From contig CAZAPG010000003.1 of assembly GCA_964486935.1 (NCBI GenBank), forward strand, positions 124,001-188,000: 64,000 nt of DNA, read 5' to 3'. Below, in pieces: positions 42,313-50,954 of this stretch; positions within the stretch are counted from its first letter, which is position 1, and the number at the start of each line of letters is the position of its first letter. The stretch comes from CAZAPG01 sp964486935. Lineage in GTDB: Bacteria; Chloroflexota; Anaerolineae; 4572-78; J111. The position numbers were made by a program, and so were the translations under genes. The notes below the pieces were generated by a model. It worked only from the letters and a program-made list of their open reading frames with translations. It had not been told where the DNA came from and made no database searches.

Positions 42313-42372
42313 TGTCGTTCCCCGCAATTTTTCTTCTGCCATCGGCGCATTTTTTTGAGGAGGTATTGGCCC

Positions 42373-42882
42373 GTGACAGTTTCTCGCGAAAATTCAAAAA
42401 TGGTGTACGAGGGCATCAAAGTCGCCGGAATTCGCTTTGTTTCGGCGCTGCCGGAAACCTGGCTGGTCTACCTGCTGCAACTGGCCGAGGACGACCCGGA
42501 AATGTGCCTGATTGAAGTGGCCAAAGAAGAGGAGGCCATTGGTATTGCCGCCGGCGCTTACTTTGCCGGCAAGCCCAACGCGCTGCTTATGCAGAATCAC
42601 GGCTTTTTTGGCAGCGTCAACGGCATTGTCTCGCTGGCGCTGCTGTATCGCATTCCGCTGCTGATGCTGATTGCCCACCGCGGCCACATTGGCGAGCCGT
42701 ACCCCTGGCACACCCAAGGCGGTATTTTAACCGAGCCGGTGCTGCGCGGGCTGGGGCTGCCGTTTGATTACGCGCGCGACCCGCACAAAGTGGCCCGGCA
42801 AATCCGCGAGGCCCAAACCTTTGCCCTCAGTTCGCTCTCGCCGGTGGCGCTGCTGTTGACTCGTGAGTTGATGGAGGATTAG
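42373..42882 (+). CDS. comD: Sulfopyruvate-decarboxylase-like TPP enzyme, alpha subunit
   Basis: About 169 residues from a GTG with GAGGAGG nine bases upstream. This is the PYR-type half of a split thiamine-diphosphate decarboxylase, as in ComD or phosphonopyruvate decarboxylase. Motifs: AGIRFVSALPETWLVYLL, LIEVAKEEEAIGIAAGAYFAG (the catalytic Glu), MQNHGFFGSVNGI and GEPYPWHTQGG. It is followed 3 bp later by the PP-type half. In methanogens ComDE makes sulfoacetaldehyde for coenzyme M. In a bacterium sulfolactate, taurine or phosphonate metabolism are alternatives. Confidence 0.83.
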   Translation: MTVSRENSKMVYEGIKVAGIRFVSALPETWLVYLLQLAEDDPEMCLIEVAKEEEAIGIAAGAYFAGKPNALLMQNHGFFGSVNGIVSLALLYRIPLLMLIAHRGHIGEPYPWHTQGGILTEPVLRGLGLPFDYARDPHKVARQIREAQTFALSSLSPVALLLTRELMED

Positions 42883-42885
42883 CCA

Positions 42886-43461
42886 ATGAAACGCGCCGAT
42901 TGCATCGAGGCCCTCTACCCGGAGCTGGCCGACCGCCTGGTTGTTACCATTATGGGCGCAACCGCCCAGGAGTTGTACGACCTGGGGCATCGGGAAAACT
43001 TTTTTTATTTGCAGCACGCCATGGGGCTGGCCTCGTCGATTGGGTTGGGGCTGGCCGTGAACCTGCCCGATGAAAAGGTGGTAGTGCTGGATGGCGATGG
43101 CTCGGTGCTGATGAATATGGGCGGCCTGGCTACGCTGGCCCGCTATCGCCCGCCCAACCTGACCCACATTATTTTTGATAACGGCAGCCTGCTCTCTACC
43201 GGCGGCTTTGCCTCGCACACCACCTCCGGCATTACCGATTTGGCCGCCGTGGCCCAGGGGGCGGGTTGCCCCAACGTGAAAGCGGCCAACAACCTGTTTC
43301 AGTTTATGGAAGCCGCCGCCGAAGCCTTTGAAAATCAGGTGATGACCACTATTGTCGCCAGGGTAGAGGCCGTTGGCCCGGACCATTACGGCATGGACCT
43401 GAAGCTGCCGGAAAACGCCTTTCGATTTGAGCGTTACATTAAAGAACGCCAGACGATATAA
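42886..43461 (+). CDS. comE: Sulfopyruvate-decarboxylase-like TPP enzyme, beta subunit
   Basis: 191 residues, the pyrophosphate-binding half that pairs with the previous gene. The TPP motif is VVLDGDGSVLMNMGGLATLA and ends at IIFDNGSLLSTGG, where the usual NN is DN. QHAMGLASSIGLGLAV is also typical. GGAGG lies eight bases before the ATG. No comA, comB, comC or phosphonate genes accompany it, so the 2-oxo acid used is not known. Confidence 0.85.
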   Translation: MKRADCIEALYPELADRLVVTIMGATAQELYDLGHRENFFYLQHAMGLASSIGLGLAVNLPDEKVVVLDGDGSVLMNMGGLATLARYRPPNLTHIIFDNGSLLSTGGFASHTTSGITDLAAVAQGAGCPNVKAANNLFQFMEAAAEAFENQVMTTIVARVEAVGPDHYGMDLKLPENAFRFERYIKERQTI

Positions 43462-43473
43462 ATAGTCGATAGT

Positions 43474-44766
43474 ATGAAAAAGCTTTTTTCTTTTTCGTTT
43501 AAATTACTATTGAGCTTTTTGTTGACGCTGGTTCTTATTGAAATAGGATTACGTCTGTTTCCCGTTGTTATTCCTCTTCAACTGCTAATTCATTTTAATG
43601 AATTTCCAAGAGCCGATATTGCCCGAAGCCGGAATTTATCGAACAAATGGGATGCGATTTACCTGGAGCGAGACGATGGCGGGCCGCCTTTGTGGATTTA
43701 TCGGCCTTTTACCAAAATACGTTGGGGCGGCGACGATGACCAGGGCGTTGTGCCGGTACGAACAATGGACGACCTGGGTTTTTGTAATCCCCCGGAAAAC
43801 AGCTACCATTTACCGGTAATTGATGTGTTGGCTCTGGGCGACTCATTTACCACCTGTTATGCCGTCAATCCCCAGGATACATGGTCCAGCAAACTGTCCC
43901 GGCTTACCAATCTGTCGGTTTATAATTTGGGACACGTGGGGATAGGTCTGCATAAAGAGCTTCAAATCCTGAAAGCATTTGGTCTGGCCAAATCTCCACG
44001 CATTGTCATTTTAAACGTGTATGAAGGCAACGATTTGCGAGACGCCTTGCGTTATCATTCTTACCGCCAGGAGTCTCAGCAACCCCAGGCAGCAACAACA
44101 GAGCGATTGACAGAGGAGTTGTCACTAAATGGCCTGCTGGGACGTTATAGCTATGCCTTTAACCTTTTTTTTGCCTTCGGCAAGTATTGGCAAGATACTA
44201 ATCTTGTAACTTCCCTGGCTGATTTACCCCTGGCCGAGTCAACGGCAAATACGCCTTTGGAAGATATAGATTTTAGATACGATTTGGTTTTTGGCCGGAC
44301 GGTTATTTCATTTAACCCCTCAAATGAGGATAAAGATGAAGTGCGAAATGCGCTGCGAGTGCAAAATCGAACCCCTAATGGCGAAGAGGAGATTACTCAA
44401 ATTATTGAAGAACCCCTGGCCGCATTTGTGGAGCTATCGCGGCAGTATGGCTTTACGCCTGTTGTAACCTATACCCCGTCGGCCTATTCCGTTTATGCTG
44501 CCAACGTAGTCTTTAAGGACCCTTTGTTGGCGGAGATAATGCCGGCTTTTAGCCAATATCAACGGAAGTTTCTCAGAGAAACGGGGCAAGAATTAGGCTA
44601 TTATTTTGTTGATTTTACTCCCGCCCTGCAACAGGCCGCCCAGGCCGAAGGCCCTGCAAATTTACTGTACTTTCCTGTTAACCGGCACCTGACACCCGCT
44701 GGTCATGACGCAATTGCCAAAGCATTAAGCGTTGCTTTCCGGGATATAGGCATCACAGCGCAGTAA
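43474..44766 (+). CDS. SGNH/GDSL-type hydrolase-like membrane protein
   Basis: 430 residues, with lower GC than its neighbours. One N-terminal helix (LLLSFLLTLVLIEIGLRL) suggests a membrane-anchored periplasmic protein. The catalytic-type block LALGDSFTTCYAVNP and a C-terminal RHLTPAGHDAIAKAL (His block) resemble SGNH acyl-esterases or AlgX/AlgJ-like proteins. VILNVYEGNDLRDAL could supply the Asn block. It begins 12 bp after comE but is compositionally distinct, so it may be a later arrival. Acyl or acetyl transfer on a glycan is a guess. Confidence 0.72.
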   Translation: MKKLFSFSFKLLLSFLLTLVLIEIGLRLFPVVIPLQLLIHFNEFPRADIARSRNLSNKWDAIYLERDDGGPPLWIYRPFTKIRWGGDDDQGVVPVRTMDDLGFCNPPENSYHLPVIDVLALGDSFTTCYAVNPQDTWSSKLSRLTNLSVYNLGHVGIGLHKELQILKAFGLAKSPRIVILNVYEGNDLRDALRYHSYRQESQQPQAATTERLTEELSLNGLLGRYSYAFNLFFAFGKYWQDTNLVTSLADLPLAESTANTPLEDIDFRYDLVFGRTVISFNPSNEDKDEVRNALRVQNRTPNGEEEITQIIEEPLAAFVELSRQYGFTPVVTYTPSAYSVYAANVVFKDPLLAEIMPAFSQYQRKFLRETGQELGYYFVDFTPALQQAAQAEGPANLLYFPVNRHLTPAGHDAIAKALSVAFRDIGITAQ

Positions 44767-44866
44767 GGGGTGTTGACGCAACTTCTTGCGTGGCGCGTTA
44801 ATGCAGCCAAAATTTAGAGGCATTTCCGAAAATCTAACAATAAATTCTTGACAAAGGAGTCGAACT

Positions 44867-45655
44867 ATGTCTGCCCCAGTTACCGTTTTATCCTTATTGA
44901 TTGAAGAACTCAAAAACAACCGCCTCAAAGTGGTCGATTTGACCCAGCCGCTTGACCCCGAAACGCCGGTCATCGAATTGCCGGAAATGTTCGCCCAGTC
45001 GCCGCCTTTTACCATGGAGACTATCTCCAAATACGATGACAAAGGCCCGGCCTGGTACTGGAACACCATTCACCTGGGCGAGCACACCGGCACCCACTTC
45101 GACGCGCCGGTTCACTGGATTACCGGCAAAGATTTGGCTAACAACACCCTCGATACCATCCCGGCGCGCAAGCTGGTTGGCCCGGCCTGCGTGATTGACG
45201 TGAGCAAAGAGGTGGCCGCCTTTGAAGATTATTTGCTGACCCGCGAGCACGCGCTGGCCTGGGAGGGCGAGCACGGCAAAATTCCGGCCGGCGCCTGGCT
45301 GCTGCTGCGCACCGATTGGTCCAAGCGGATGGGGCGCAACGCCTTTTTGAACGTGAAAGAAGATGGCCCGCACTCGCCCGGCTTTCACCCCGATTGCGTC
45401 AAATTTTTAGCCCATGAGCGAGACGTGCTGGGCGTCGGCGTTGAGACCGTTGGCACCGATGCCGGGCAGGCCGGCGGCTTCGACCCGCCCTTTCCGGCCC
45501 ACAATATTATGCACGGGGCCGGCAAATTTGGCCTGGCCAGCCTGTGCAATTTAGACCAGTTGCCGCCCGTTGGCGCAGTGGTGATTGCTTCGCCGTTGAA
45601 AATTGTCAATGGCTCTGGCAGCCCGGTGCGGGTGCTGGCCATCACCCCGGCTTAA
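44867..45655 (+). CDS. Cyclase-family (kynurenine formamidase-like) metal hydrolase
   Basis: 262 residues. The metal-binding signature is EHTGTHFDAPVHW (HxGTHxDxPxH). VVDLTQPLDPETPVIELP starts the domain, and HNIMHGAGKFGLASLCNLDQLP ends it, as in the cyclase/KynB family. The longer loops are those of the bacterial cyclase branch rather than strict KynB (about 210 residues). AAGGAG lies about eight bases before the ATG. Substrate unknown; amide or lactone hydrolysis is expected. Confidence 0.88.
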   Translation: MSAPVTVLSLLIEELKNNRLKVVDLTQPLDPETPVIELPEMFAQSPPFTMETISKYDDKGPAWYWNTIHLGEHTGTHFDAPVHWITGKDLANNTLDTIPARKLVGPACVIDVSKEVAAFEDYLLTREHALAWEGEHGKIPAGAWLLLRTDWSKRMGRNAFLNVKEDGPHSPGFHPDCVKFLAHERDVLGVGVETVGTDAGQAGGFDPPFPAHNIMHGAGKFGLASLCNLDQLPPVGAVVIASPLKIVNGSGSPVRVLAITPA

Positions 45656-45704
45656 TGGTTCAAACAAATTGATTCCTGGGTGTCGCCAACACCCAATTAA
45701 CAAG

Positions 45705-45754
45705 ACACGGATTAGCGCAGTTGGATAGCTTGCACATTCTGCGTTAATCCGTGT
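45705..45754. repeat. 16-bp inverted repeat between genes
   Basis: ACACGGATTAGCGCAG (45705-45720) and CTGCGTTAATCCGTGT (45739-45754) pair with one mismatch, followed by TCCATTTTTT. It may serve as the terminator of the cyclase gene, and its form is that of a common short interspersed palindrome. Confidence 0.7.
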
Positions 45755-45778
45755 TCCATTTTTTGGCGAGGTGCGCTT

Positions 45779-46675
45779 TTGTTAAATTATCTTGGAGAAA
45801 TGGCAGCCATCACTACGGCCTTTTGCTGGGCTTTTACCTCGATGCTTTTTAGTTACAGCGGGCGGCAGGTCGGCTCGCGGGTGGTCAACCTGAGCCGGCT
45901 GCTGTTTGCGGTGTTGTTGATGGGCAGCACCCACTTTTTTATGTTTGGCGAATTTTTGCCGCTTAATGTTGAGCCATTTCGCTGGGGCTGGCTGGGGCTA
46001 TCGGCGGTGCTGGGGCTGGTGGTGGGCGATAGCGGCCTGTTTCAAGCCTTTGTGCTGCTGGGGCCTCGACTGGCGACGTTGATTATGGCCCTGGTGCCAA
46101 TTTTTAGCACCTTTTTCGGCTGGCTCTTTTTTGGCGAGACCGTCTCAAGCCTGGAGTTGACCGGCATCATTTTGACCGTTGGCGGCGTGGCCTGGGTTGT
46201 CACCGAGCGCCGTACCGGCCGGGTAGTGGTTGAAAATAAACAGTACGGCCTGGGCATCATGTTTGGCGTAATTGGCGCGCTGGGCCAATCTTCGGGGTTG
46301 ATTGCGGCCAAATTTGGGCTGGTCGACAATTTCTCTCCCGCCTCGGCCACGGTTATCAGAATGTTGGTGGCTATGCTGGTGCTGTGGGGCATTGCTATTT
46401 TTCAGGGACGCGCCGGCGGCACTTTTGCTCACTGGCGCAACAAACAGGTTATTCTGGCTATTTTGGGCGGCACCATTTTGGGACCCTTCATCGGCGTGTG
46501 GCTCTCGCTGGTGGCGGTGCAGTTGGCCCGCGTGGGCATTGCCGCCACGCTAATGGCTCTCTCGCCGGTTATTTTGATTCCGCTCAGTTACTTTATTCTT
46601 AAAGAAAAAATATCGCTGCGCGCCGTGGTTGGCACCCTGCTGGCCATTATCGGCGTGGCGCTGATTTTTTTGTAA
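45779..46675 (+). CDS. EamA/DMT-family transporter
   Basis: 298 residues with ten predicted helices in two EamA repeats, the RhaT/YdcZ-like drug/metabolite exporter layout. The repeats begin EMAAITTAFCWAFTSML and LGIMFGVIGALGQSSGLI; glycine-rich ends are TGIILTVGGVAWVV and GTLLAIIGVALIFL. The TTG at 45779 has GCGAGG seven bases upstream; an ATG at 45800 would remove part of helix 1's lead. Substrate not predictable; an amino acid or metabolite exporter would fit the neighbours. It ends 11 bp before the threonine-synthase-like gene. Confidence 0.88.
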   Translation: MLNYLGEMAAITTAFCWAFTSMLFSYSGRQVGSRVVNLSRLLFAVLLMGSTHFFMFGEFLPLNVEPFRWGWLGLSAVLGLVVGDSGLFQAFVLLGPRLATLIMALVPIFSTFFGWLFFGETVSSLELTGIILTVGGVAWVVTERRTGRVVVENKQYGLGIMFGVIGALGQSSGLIAAKFGLVDNFSPASATVIRMLVAMLVLWGIAIFQGRAGGTFAHWRNKQVILAILGGTILGPFIGVWLSLVAVQLARVGIAATLMALSPVILIPLSYFILKEKISLRAVVGTLLAIIGVALIFL

Positions 46676-46686
46676 GGAGTTGTTCT

Positions 46687-47904
46687 ATGCAAATTCTATG
46701 TTCCGCCTGCGCCCATCAGGTTCAACCCGGCACATTGGGCCGCTGCCCCAGGTGTAACGGAATCTTGCGCCCGCACTACCCGGCTGAAACCGTAGTTCAG
46801 CTTGCCGGCATCCAGCCCGGCCCCGGCCTTGACCGTTACCGGCCGCTGCTGCCCGTGTCGACCCCCTTGCCTTACCTGGGCGAGGGCAACACCCCGCTGG
46901 TGGCCTCCAAACGATTGGGGCCGGCGCTGGGGCTGGAGGGTCTTTATTTTAAGCTTGAAGGTTGCAACCCCAGCGGCGCATTTAAAGACCGCAGCGGCGC
47001 GCTGGTGGCGGCGCTGGCCCAAGAAGCCGGCGCTGGCGGGGTGGTGACAGCCTCGTCGGGGAATGCGGCGGCGGCCATATCGGCCTACAGCGCGGCGGCG
47101 GGGCTGCCCTGCCTGATTATGCTGGAGCCGGGCAGCCCGCCCACCAAACTGCGCCAGGCGCTGGCCACCGGCGCAAAAGTGGCGCCGGTAAAGGGTGTAT
47201 TTTCCAACGGCCCGGAAGCCATCAGCGAATTGATTTTAGAGGTGGCCCGCCGGCTCGGCTACTACCCGGCCTTTGTCTGGGCGCCGGTGAACCCCTACAT
47301 TCTGGAGGGCATCAAAACCATCTCTTACGAGGTTGCGGCCCAACTGCCCGGCCCGCCCGATGTGCTGGTGTGCCCGGTGGGTGGGGGTGATATGCTGACC
47401 GCCCAATGGCGCGGCTATCTGGAGTTGCAGCGGGCGGGAGTCATTAAACAATTGCCCCGACTTGTCGGCGTGCAATCGGTTAGCGCGCCGCCGCTGCTCA
47501 AGGCGTTTGAAGCCGGGGCCGACCGGGTGGCAACGCTGCCCTCGGCCAGTTCAAAGGTATCGGGCATCAACGTGCCCTTTACGGGCGACCACGCGCTGCA
47601 AGCCATCCGCGAATCTGGCGGGCTGGCCGTTGGCGTAACGGACGAGGCCATTTTTGAAGCGCAGCAGCGAATTGGGCGCGAAGAGGGCATTTGGATTGAA
47701 CCGGCCTCGGCTGCGCCGCTGGCGGCCTTGAGCAAGTTGGTGACGCAGGGTAAAATCGAAGCCGGCGAGCGGGTTGTTTGCGTTTGCAGCGGAGCCGGTT
47801 TTAAGGACACCCATCTGGCCCAGGAAATGGCCGAAAAGGTGAGTCGCCAAACGCCGGTGGCTTTTGAGGCAGGTGAAATTGTGGCTCAGATAAAAGAGAA
47901 ATAA
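46687..47904 (+). CDS. thrC: Threonine synthase-like PLP enzyme
   Basis: 405 residues, fold type II PLP enzyme. An N-terminal zinc-ribbon-like segment (CSACAHQ, CPRCNG) precedes the catalytic domain. The PLP lysine is in CNPSGAFKDRSGALV, and the phosphate-binding loop is near VTASSGNAAAAISAYSAAAG. GEGNTPLVASKRLG and CPVGGGDML are also family traits. It matches the short threonine synthase group that converts O-phosphohomoserine to threonine, though the family has paralogues with other substrates. No thrA or thrB is nearby, so identity is probable rather than certain. Confidence 0.82.
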   Translation: MQILCSACAHQVQPGTLGRCPRCNGILRPHYPAETVVQLAGIQPGPGLDRYRPLLPVSTPLPYLGEGNTPLVASKRLGPALGLEGLYFKLEGCNPSGAFKDRSGALVAALAQEAGAGGVVTASSGNAAAAISAYSAAAGLPCLIMLEPGSPPTKLRQALATGAKVAPVKGVFSNGPEAISELILEVARRLGYYPAFVWAPVNPYILEGIKTISYEVAAQLPGPPDVLVCPVGGGDMLTAQWRGYLELQRAGVIKQLPRLVGVQSVSAPPLLKAFEAGADRVATLPSASSKVSGINVPFTGDHALQAIRESGGLAVGVTDEAIFEAQQRIGREEGIWIEPASAAPLAALSKLVTQGKIEAGERVVCVCSGAGFKDTHLAQEMAEKVSRQTPVAFEAGEIVAQIKEK

Positions 47905-47943
47905 TTTTAATTTCACAAAATATTGACAAAAAGCATTTCTAAG

Positions 47944-47965
47944 TTCATCATTGTTAAATGATGAA
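47944..47965. promoter_or_regulatory. Candidate operator of the XRE-type gene
   Basis: TTCATCATT-GTTA-AATGATGAA is a perfect 9-bp inverted repeat, 31 bp before the ATG at 47997. TTGACA at 47924 is a possible -35. It would suit autoregulation of the toxin-antitoxin-like operon. Confidence 0.5.
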
Positions 47966-47996
47966 TAAATTTTATTTTTGTAAGAGGTTAGCGATT

Positions 47997-48350
47997 ATGC
48001 CCACAAATAAAAACAACTTTGACAACTTTTGGGGCTGGTTTGATAGAGCACGCAATGATGCCCCTATCAGAAAGATTGAGGAAGACGCAAGTGTTCCTCG
48101 TGGGCGTATTGGTAATGCATATAGCGAAAAGAGAAAACCAACTGTTAAGATTTGTGAGGCAATCGCAGATGGGTTAGGATTACCTAACCAGGAAGTGTTA
48201 ATCAAGGCGGGTATATTGCACAAACATTATGCTGAAAATGCCGAAGAAGAGAACCTTTTAGCTTATTTTAGGATGCTTAAACCCGAACACCGAATATTTA
48301 CATTAGATATTATAAAAGCCTTAAGTAGAAATTCCAGTGAGGTTAACTAA
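47997..48350 (+). CDS. XRE/Cro-like helix-turn-helix protein
   Basis: About 117 residues from an ATG with AGAGG nine bases upstream. An ATG at 47958 lies in the inverted repeat and is less likely. The helix-turn-helix region spans IRKIEEDASVPRGRIGNAYS to KRKPTVKICEAIADGLGL, the Cro-like fold. The C-terminal half has EENLLAYFRMLKPEHRIFTL. AT-rich codon use differs from the flanking operons, suggesting transfer. Its TAA directly abuts the ATG of the DUF433 gene, so it probably controls that module. Confidence 0.75.
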   Translation: MPTNKNNFDNFWGWFDRARNDAPIRKIEEDASVPRGRIGNAYSEKRKPTVKICEAIADGLGLPNQEVLIKAGILHKHYAENAEEENLLAYFRMLKPEHRIFTLDIIKALSRNSSEVN

Positions 48351-48677
48351 ATGAGTTTGGTTATTGTAGATACCCCGGTGCCTCTGAAAACTGATACAGA
48401 GGGTGTGGTGCGGGTTGGAAAAACCCGGGTGACGTTAGATGTAGTGGTAACTGCCTTTAGTGCGGGAGCAACGGCTGAAGAAATAGTGTACCAGTTTCCA
48501 TCTTTACAATTGGCAGATGTATATGCTGTTATTAGTTACTATTTACAAAGGAAACAGGAGATTGATGCATATCTGGAGCAGCGCCAGCAACTTGTTGAGC
48601 AAGTTCGCCAGCAAAATGAGGCGCGTTTTGACCAGGAGGGTATACGTCAAAGATTATTGGCTCGTCAATCTACATAA
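48351..48677 (+). CDS. DUF433-domain antitoxin-like protein
   Basis: 108 residues. The DUF433 core is VVRVGKTRVTLDVVVTAFSAGATAEEIVYQFPSL with LADVYAVISYYLQRK. Such proteins pair with DUF5615 PIN-like partners and are thought to be antitoxins. The C-terminal 35 residues are Gln/Arg-rich and probably wrap the toxin. It begins directly after the XRE stop and ends 12 bp before the DUF5615 gene. Function is inferred from this pairing. Confidence 0.85.
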   Translation: MSLVIVDTPVPLKTDTEGVVRVGKTRVTLDVVVTAFSAGATAEEIVYQFPSLQLADVYAVISYYLQRKQEIDAYLEQRQQLVEQVRQQNEARFDQEGIRQRLLARQST

Positions 48678-48689
48678 GGTTTATTGACT

Positions 48690-49043
48690 ATGATTCGATT
48701 GGCAGCCGATGAAAATTTTAACAACAATATTATTCGCGGCCTGTTGCGACGGAAAGCAGATTTGGATATTGTACGTATTCAGGATGTTGGATTATCTGGA
48801 GCGGATGACCCAACAGTGTTAGAATGGGCGGCTCAGCAAAATAGAATCTTATTAACCCACGATGTTACCACGATGACCAAATATGCTCACAAGCGTATCG
48901 AGTCAAACCAGCTCATGCCCGGCATTTTTGTAGTAAGTAATGCAATTGCCGCAGGGGTAGCAATAGAAGAGATTTTACTTCTTGCGGAATACAGCTTTGA
49001 TCATGAGTGGGATGGACAAATTATCTATTTGCCCCTGAGGTAG
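48690..49043 (+). CDS. DUF5615 PIN-like toxin candidate
   Basis: About 117 residues from the ATG at 48690; a TTG six bases before is possible. PIN-like fold with acidic residues of the expected site: LAADENFNNNIIRGL at the N terminus, VGLSGADDPTVLEWA and ILLTHDVTTMTKYA. The partner DUF433 gene is immediately upstream. In such modules the DUF5615 protein is the presumed ribonuclease toxin. AT-rich like the two preceding genes. Its stop lies two bases from the convergent aminotransferase gene's stop. Confidence 0.85.
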   Translation: MIRLAADENFNNNIIRGLLRRKADLDIVRIQDVGLSGADDPTVLEWAAQQNRILLTHDVTTMTKYAHKRIESNQLMPGIFVVSNAIAAGVAIEEILLLAEYSFDHEWDGQIIYLPLR

Positions 49044-49044
49044 T

Positions 49045-50181
49045 TTACACTAGCAACTCCCGATGTTTGGTCAGGCAATCTATTAGTTTGTTGACATCAT
49101 CCAGATTGTTGTATATATGGGGCGAGATGCGCAGGTTGTCATCCCGGCTGGAGGTAATAATGCCGTCGGCTTCCAGGCGCTTGACCAGCAGGTCAACCTT
49201 GTGCGAGCGTAGGGTAATGAGCGCGCCGTGTTGGGCCGGGTCTACCGGGCTGACCAAATTGAAGCCGCGCCGCATTGCGCCCGCTTTTATGGCCCCGGTA
49301 ATCTCGCGCAGGTGGGTCTCGATTTTGGGCAGCCCGACCGATTGAATCAGTTTAATCCCGGCCAGCCCGGCGTAAATATTGGGGACGGGCGGCGTGCCCG
49401 ACTCAAAGCGGCGGGCAGTGGGCGAGGGGGTGTGGGCGTAGATGTCCATGGCAAAAATATTGGCCTGCGAAAACCAGCCGATGCTGGTAGGCTGCAACTG
49501 ATTCATCAATTCTTTGCGGACATACAAAAAGGCCAGCCCCGCCGAAGCCAGCAGGTACTTGAGCGCGCCGCCGGCCAAAAAGTCAACCTTGAGAGCTTTG
49601 ACGTCGATGGGAAATGTGCCCAACGCCTGATAGCTATCCAGCAACACCAGCGCGCCTTTTTGGTGGGCCAGCTCAACAATAGCCGGCACATCCAGCCGCG
49701 AACCGTTGCGGTAACAAACGTGGGTGAGCGAGACCAGTTTGGTGCGCTCGTCAATGGCGTCGGCAAAGCGTTCAAGCGGAATGGTGTTGCCGGCGGCGGG
49801 CACGTGGACCACTTTTGCGCCGCGCTGCTCCTGGGCGTGCCAGATTTGGGCCACGGTTGGAAAGGCAAAATCATCAACCACCACCCGGTTGCGCTCGCTG
49901 CGCTCGCCGTTAAAATTCAGGGCGCTGGCCAGCGCGCTCACCCCCGCCGAAACCGAGGTTGTGACGGCTACTTCGCTCGCTTCGGCATTGACCAGCCCGG
50001 CAAAGGCATTGCGGGCGGCCTCGTTGCGTTCAACCCACAACTCCCAGGGCGAACCTTTTTCATTCCAATCGGCCAGGTAGCTCTGGTAGGCTTGCTGCAC
50101 GTCAACCGAGAGCGCCCCCTGCGAGCAGCTATTGAGGTAAATTTTGTTTTTGAAGATGGGAAAACGATGGCGAATGTTCAT
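49045..50181 (-). CDS. Class V aminotransferase-fold PLP enzyme
   Basis: 378 residues, fold type I PLP enzyme of the SufS/isopenicillin-N-epimerase/kynureninase group. It starts FPIFKNKIYLNSCSQGALS. It has the PLP-aspartate/glutamine region ALVLLDSYQALGTFPIDV and the Schiff-base lysine in FLAGGALKYLLAS. SufS-type catalytic cysteine is not obvious, so desulfurase activity is uncertain even though sufE is encoded nearby. It overlaps no neighbour and is read toward the toxin-antitoxin module. It follows livF by 5 bp and is likely part of the liv operon. Confidence 0.84.
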   Translation of the reverse strand: MNIRHRFPIFKNKIYLNSCSQGALSVDVQQAYQSYLADWNEKGSPWELWVERNEAARNAFAGLVNAEASEVAVTTSVSAGVSALASALNFNGERSERNRVVVDDFAFPTVAQIWHAQEQRGAKVVHVPAAGNTIPLERFADAIDERTKLVSLTHVCYRNGSRLDVPAIVELAHQKGALVLLDSYQALGTFPIDVKALKVDFLAGGALKYLLASAGLAFLYVRKELMNQLQPTSIGWFSQANIFAMDIYAHTPSPTARRFESGTPPVPNIYAGLAGIKLIQSVGLPKIETHLREITGAIKAGAMRRGFNLVSPVDPAQHGALITLRSHKVDLLVKRLEADGIITSSRDDNLRISPHIYNNLDDVNKLIDCLTKHRELLV

Positions 50182-50186
50182 AGTTT

Positions 50187-50954
50187 CTATCGCCCCAGGT
50201 AGGCCCGGCGCATATCCTCGTTGTTGAGTAGATTTTTGGCCTGGTCGGTCAGCACCACCCGGCCCGTTTGCAGCACGTAACCCCGGTGCGCTATAGACAG
50301 GGCCATATTGGCGTTCTGCTCGACCATAAAAATGGTAGTGCCCTGCCGGTTGATTTGCTGGATGATTTCAAAACTCTGCTCTACCAGCACCGGGGCCAGC
50401 CCCATTGATGGCTCATCCATTAACAGCAATTTGGGGCGCGACATCAACGCCCGGCCCATAGCCAGCATCTGCTGCTCGCCGCCGCTGAGGGTGTTGCCCA
50501 TCTGCCTGAGCCGCTCTTTGAGGCGGGGGAATAGCTCTAAAACCCGCTCCAAATCTTCCTGCATTTCCTTGTGGTCGCCGCGCAAGTAGGCCCCCATCAG
50601 TAGATTTTCGCGCACGTCCATATCGCCAAAAATGCGCCGATTTTCCGGCACCACGGCCATCCCCCGCGCAATGCGGTAGCTGGTGGAGCGCTGGTGCACC
50701 GGTTCGCCTCTAAATTCAACCGCGCCGCTGGCGGGTCGCACAAGGCCCAAAATGGTTTTGAGCGTGGTTGATTTGCCCGACGCGTTGCCCCCCAGCAGGC
50801 AGACCAGCTCGCCGGGGTAAATTTCAAGGTTGACATCCTGCAAAATGTGGATGGGGCCGTAGTAGGTGTTGATATCGGTCAGACGCAGCAACGGCGTTTG
50901 GGAGTTTAGAGTTTCGGGTTCGGGGTTTTGAGTTTTGAGTTCAGCGTTCATCAT
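50187..50954 (-). CDS. livF: Branched-chain amino-acid ABC transporter ATPase LivF
   Basis: 255 residues. ABC ATPase: Walker A LLGGNASGKSTTLKTILG, signature LSGGEQQMLAMGRAL, Walker B KLLLMDEPSMGL, switch FMVEQN. LivF's usual VPE segment VVPENRRIFGDMDVRENL is present. The N terminus is about 20 residues longer than LivF norms. The extra MMNAELKTQNPEPETLNS is encoded by a seven-base tandem array (50902-50957), so either the repeat has been recruited or the real start is downstream, near LLRLTDINTYYG. Works with LivG, LivM, LivH and LivK. Confidence 0.94.
   Translation of the reverse strand: MMNAELKTQNPEPETLNSQTPLLRLTDINTYYGPIHILQDVNLEIYPGELVCLLGGNASGKSTTLKTILGLVRPASGAVEFRGEPVHQRSTSYRIARGMAVVPENRRIFGDMDVRENLLMGAYLRGDHKEMQEDLERVLELFPRLKERLRQMGNTLSGGEQQMLAMGRALMSRPKLLLMDEPSMGLAPVLVEQSFEIIQQINRQGTTIFMVEQNANMALSIAHRGYVLQTGRVVLTDQAKNLLNNEDMRRAYLGR

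Noticed and set aside
49045..50181. Calling the class V aminotransferase SufS
   Set aside because: No clear desulfurase cysteine loop. It sits with livFGMHK rather than with sufE.
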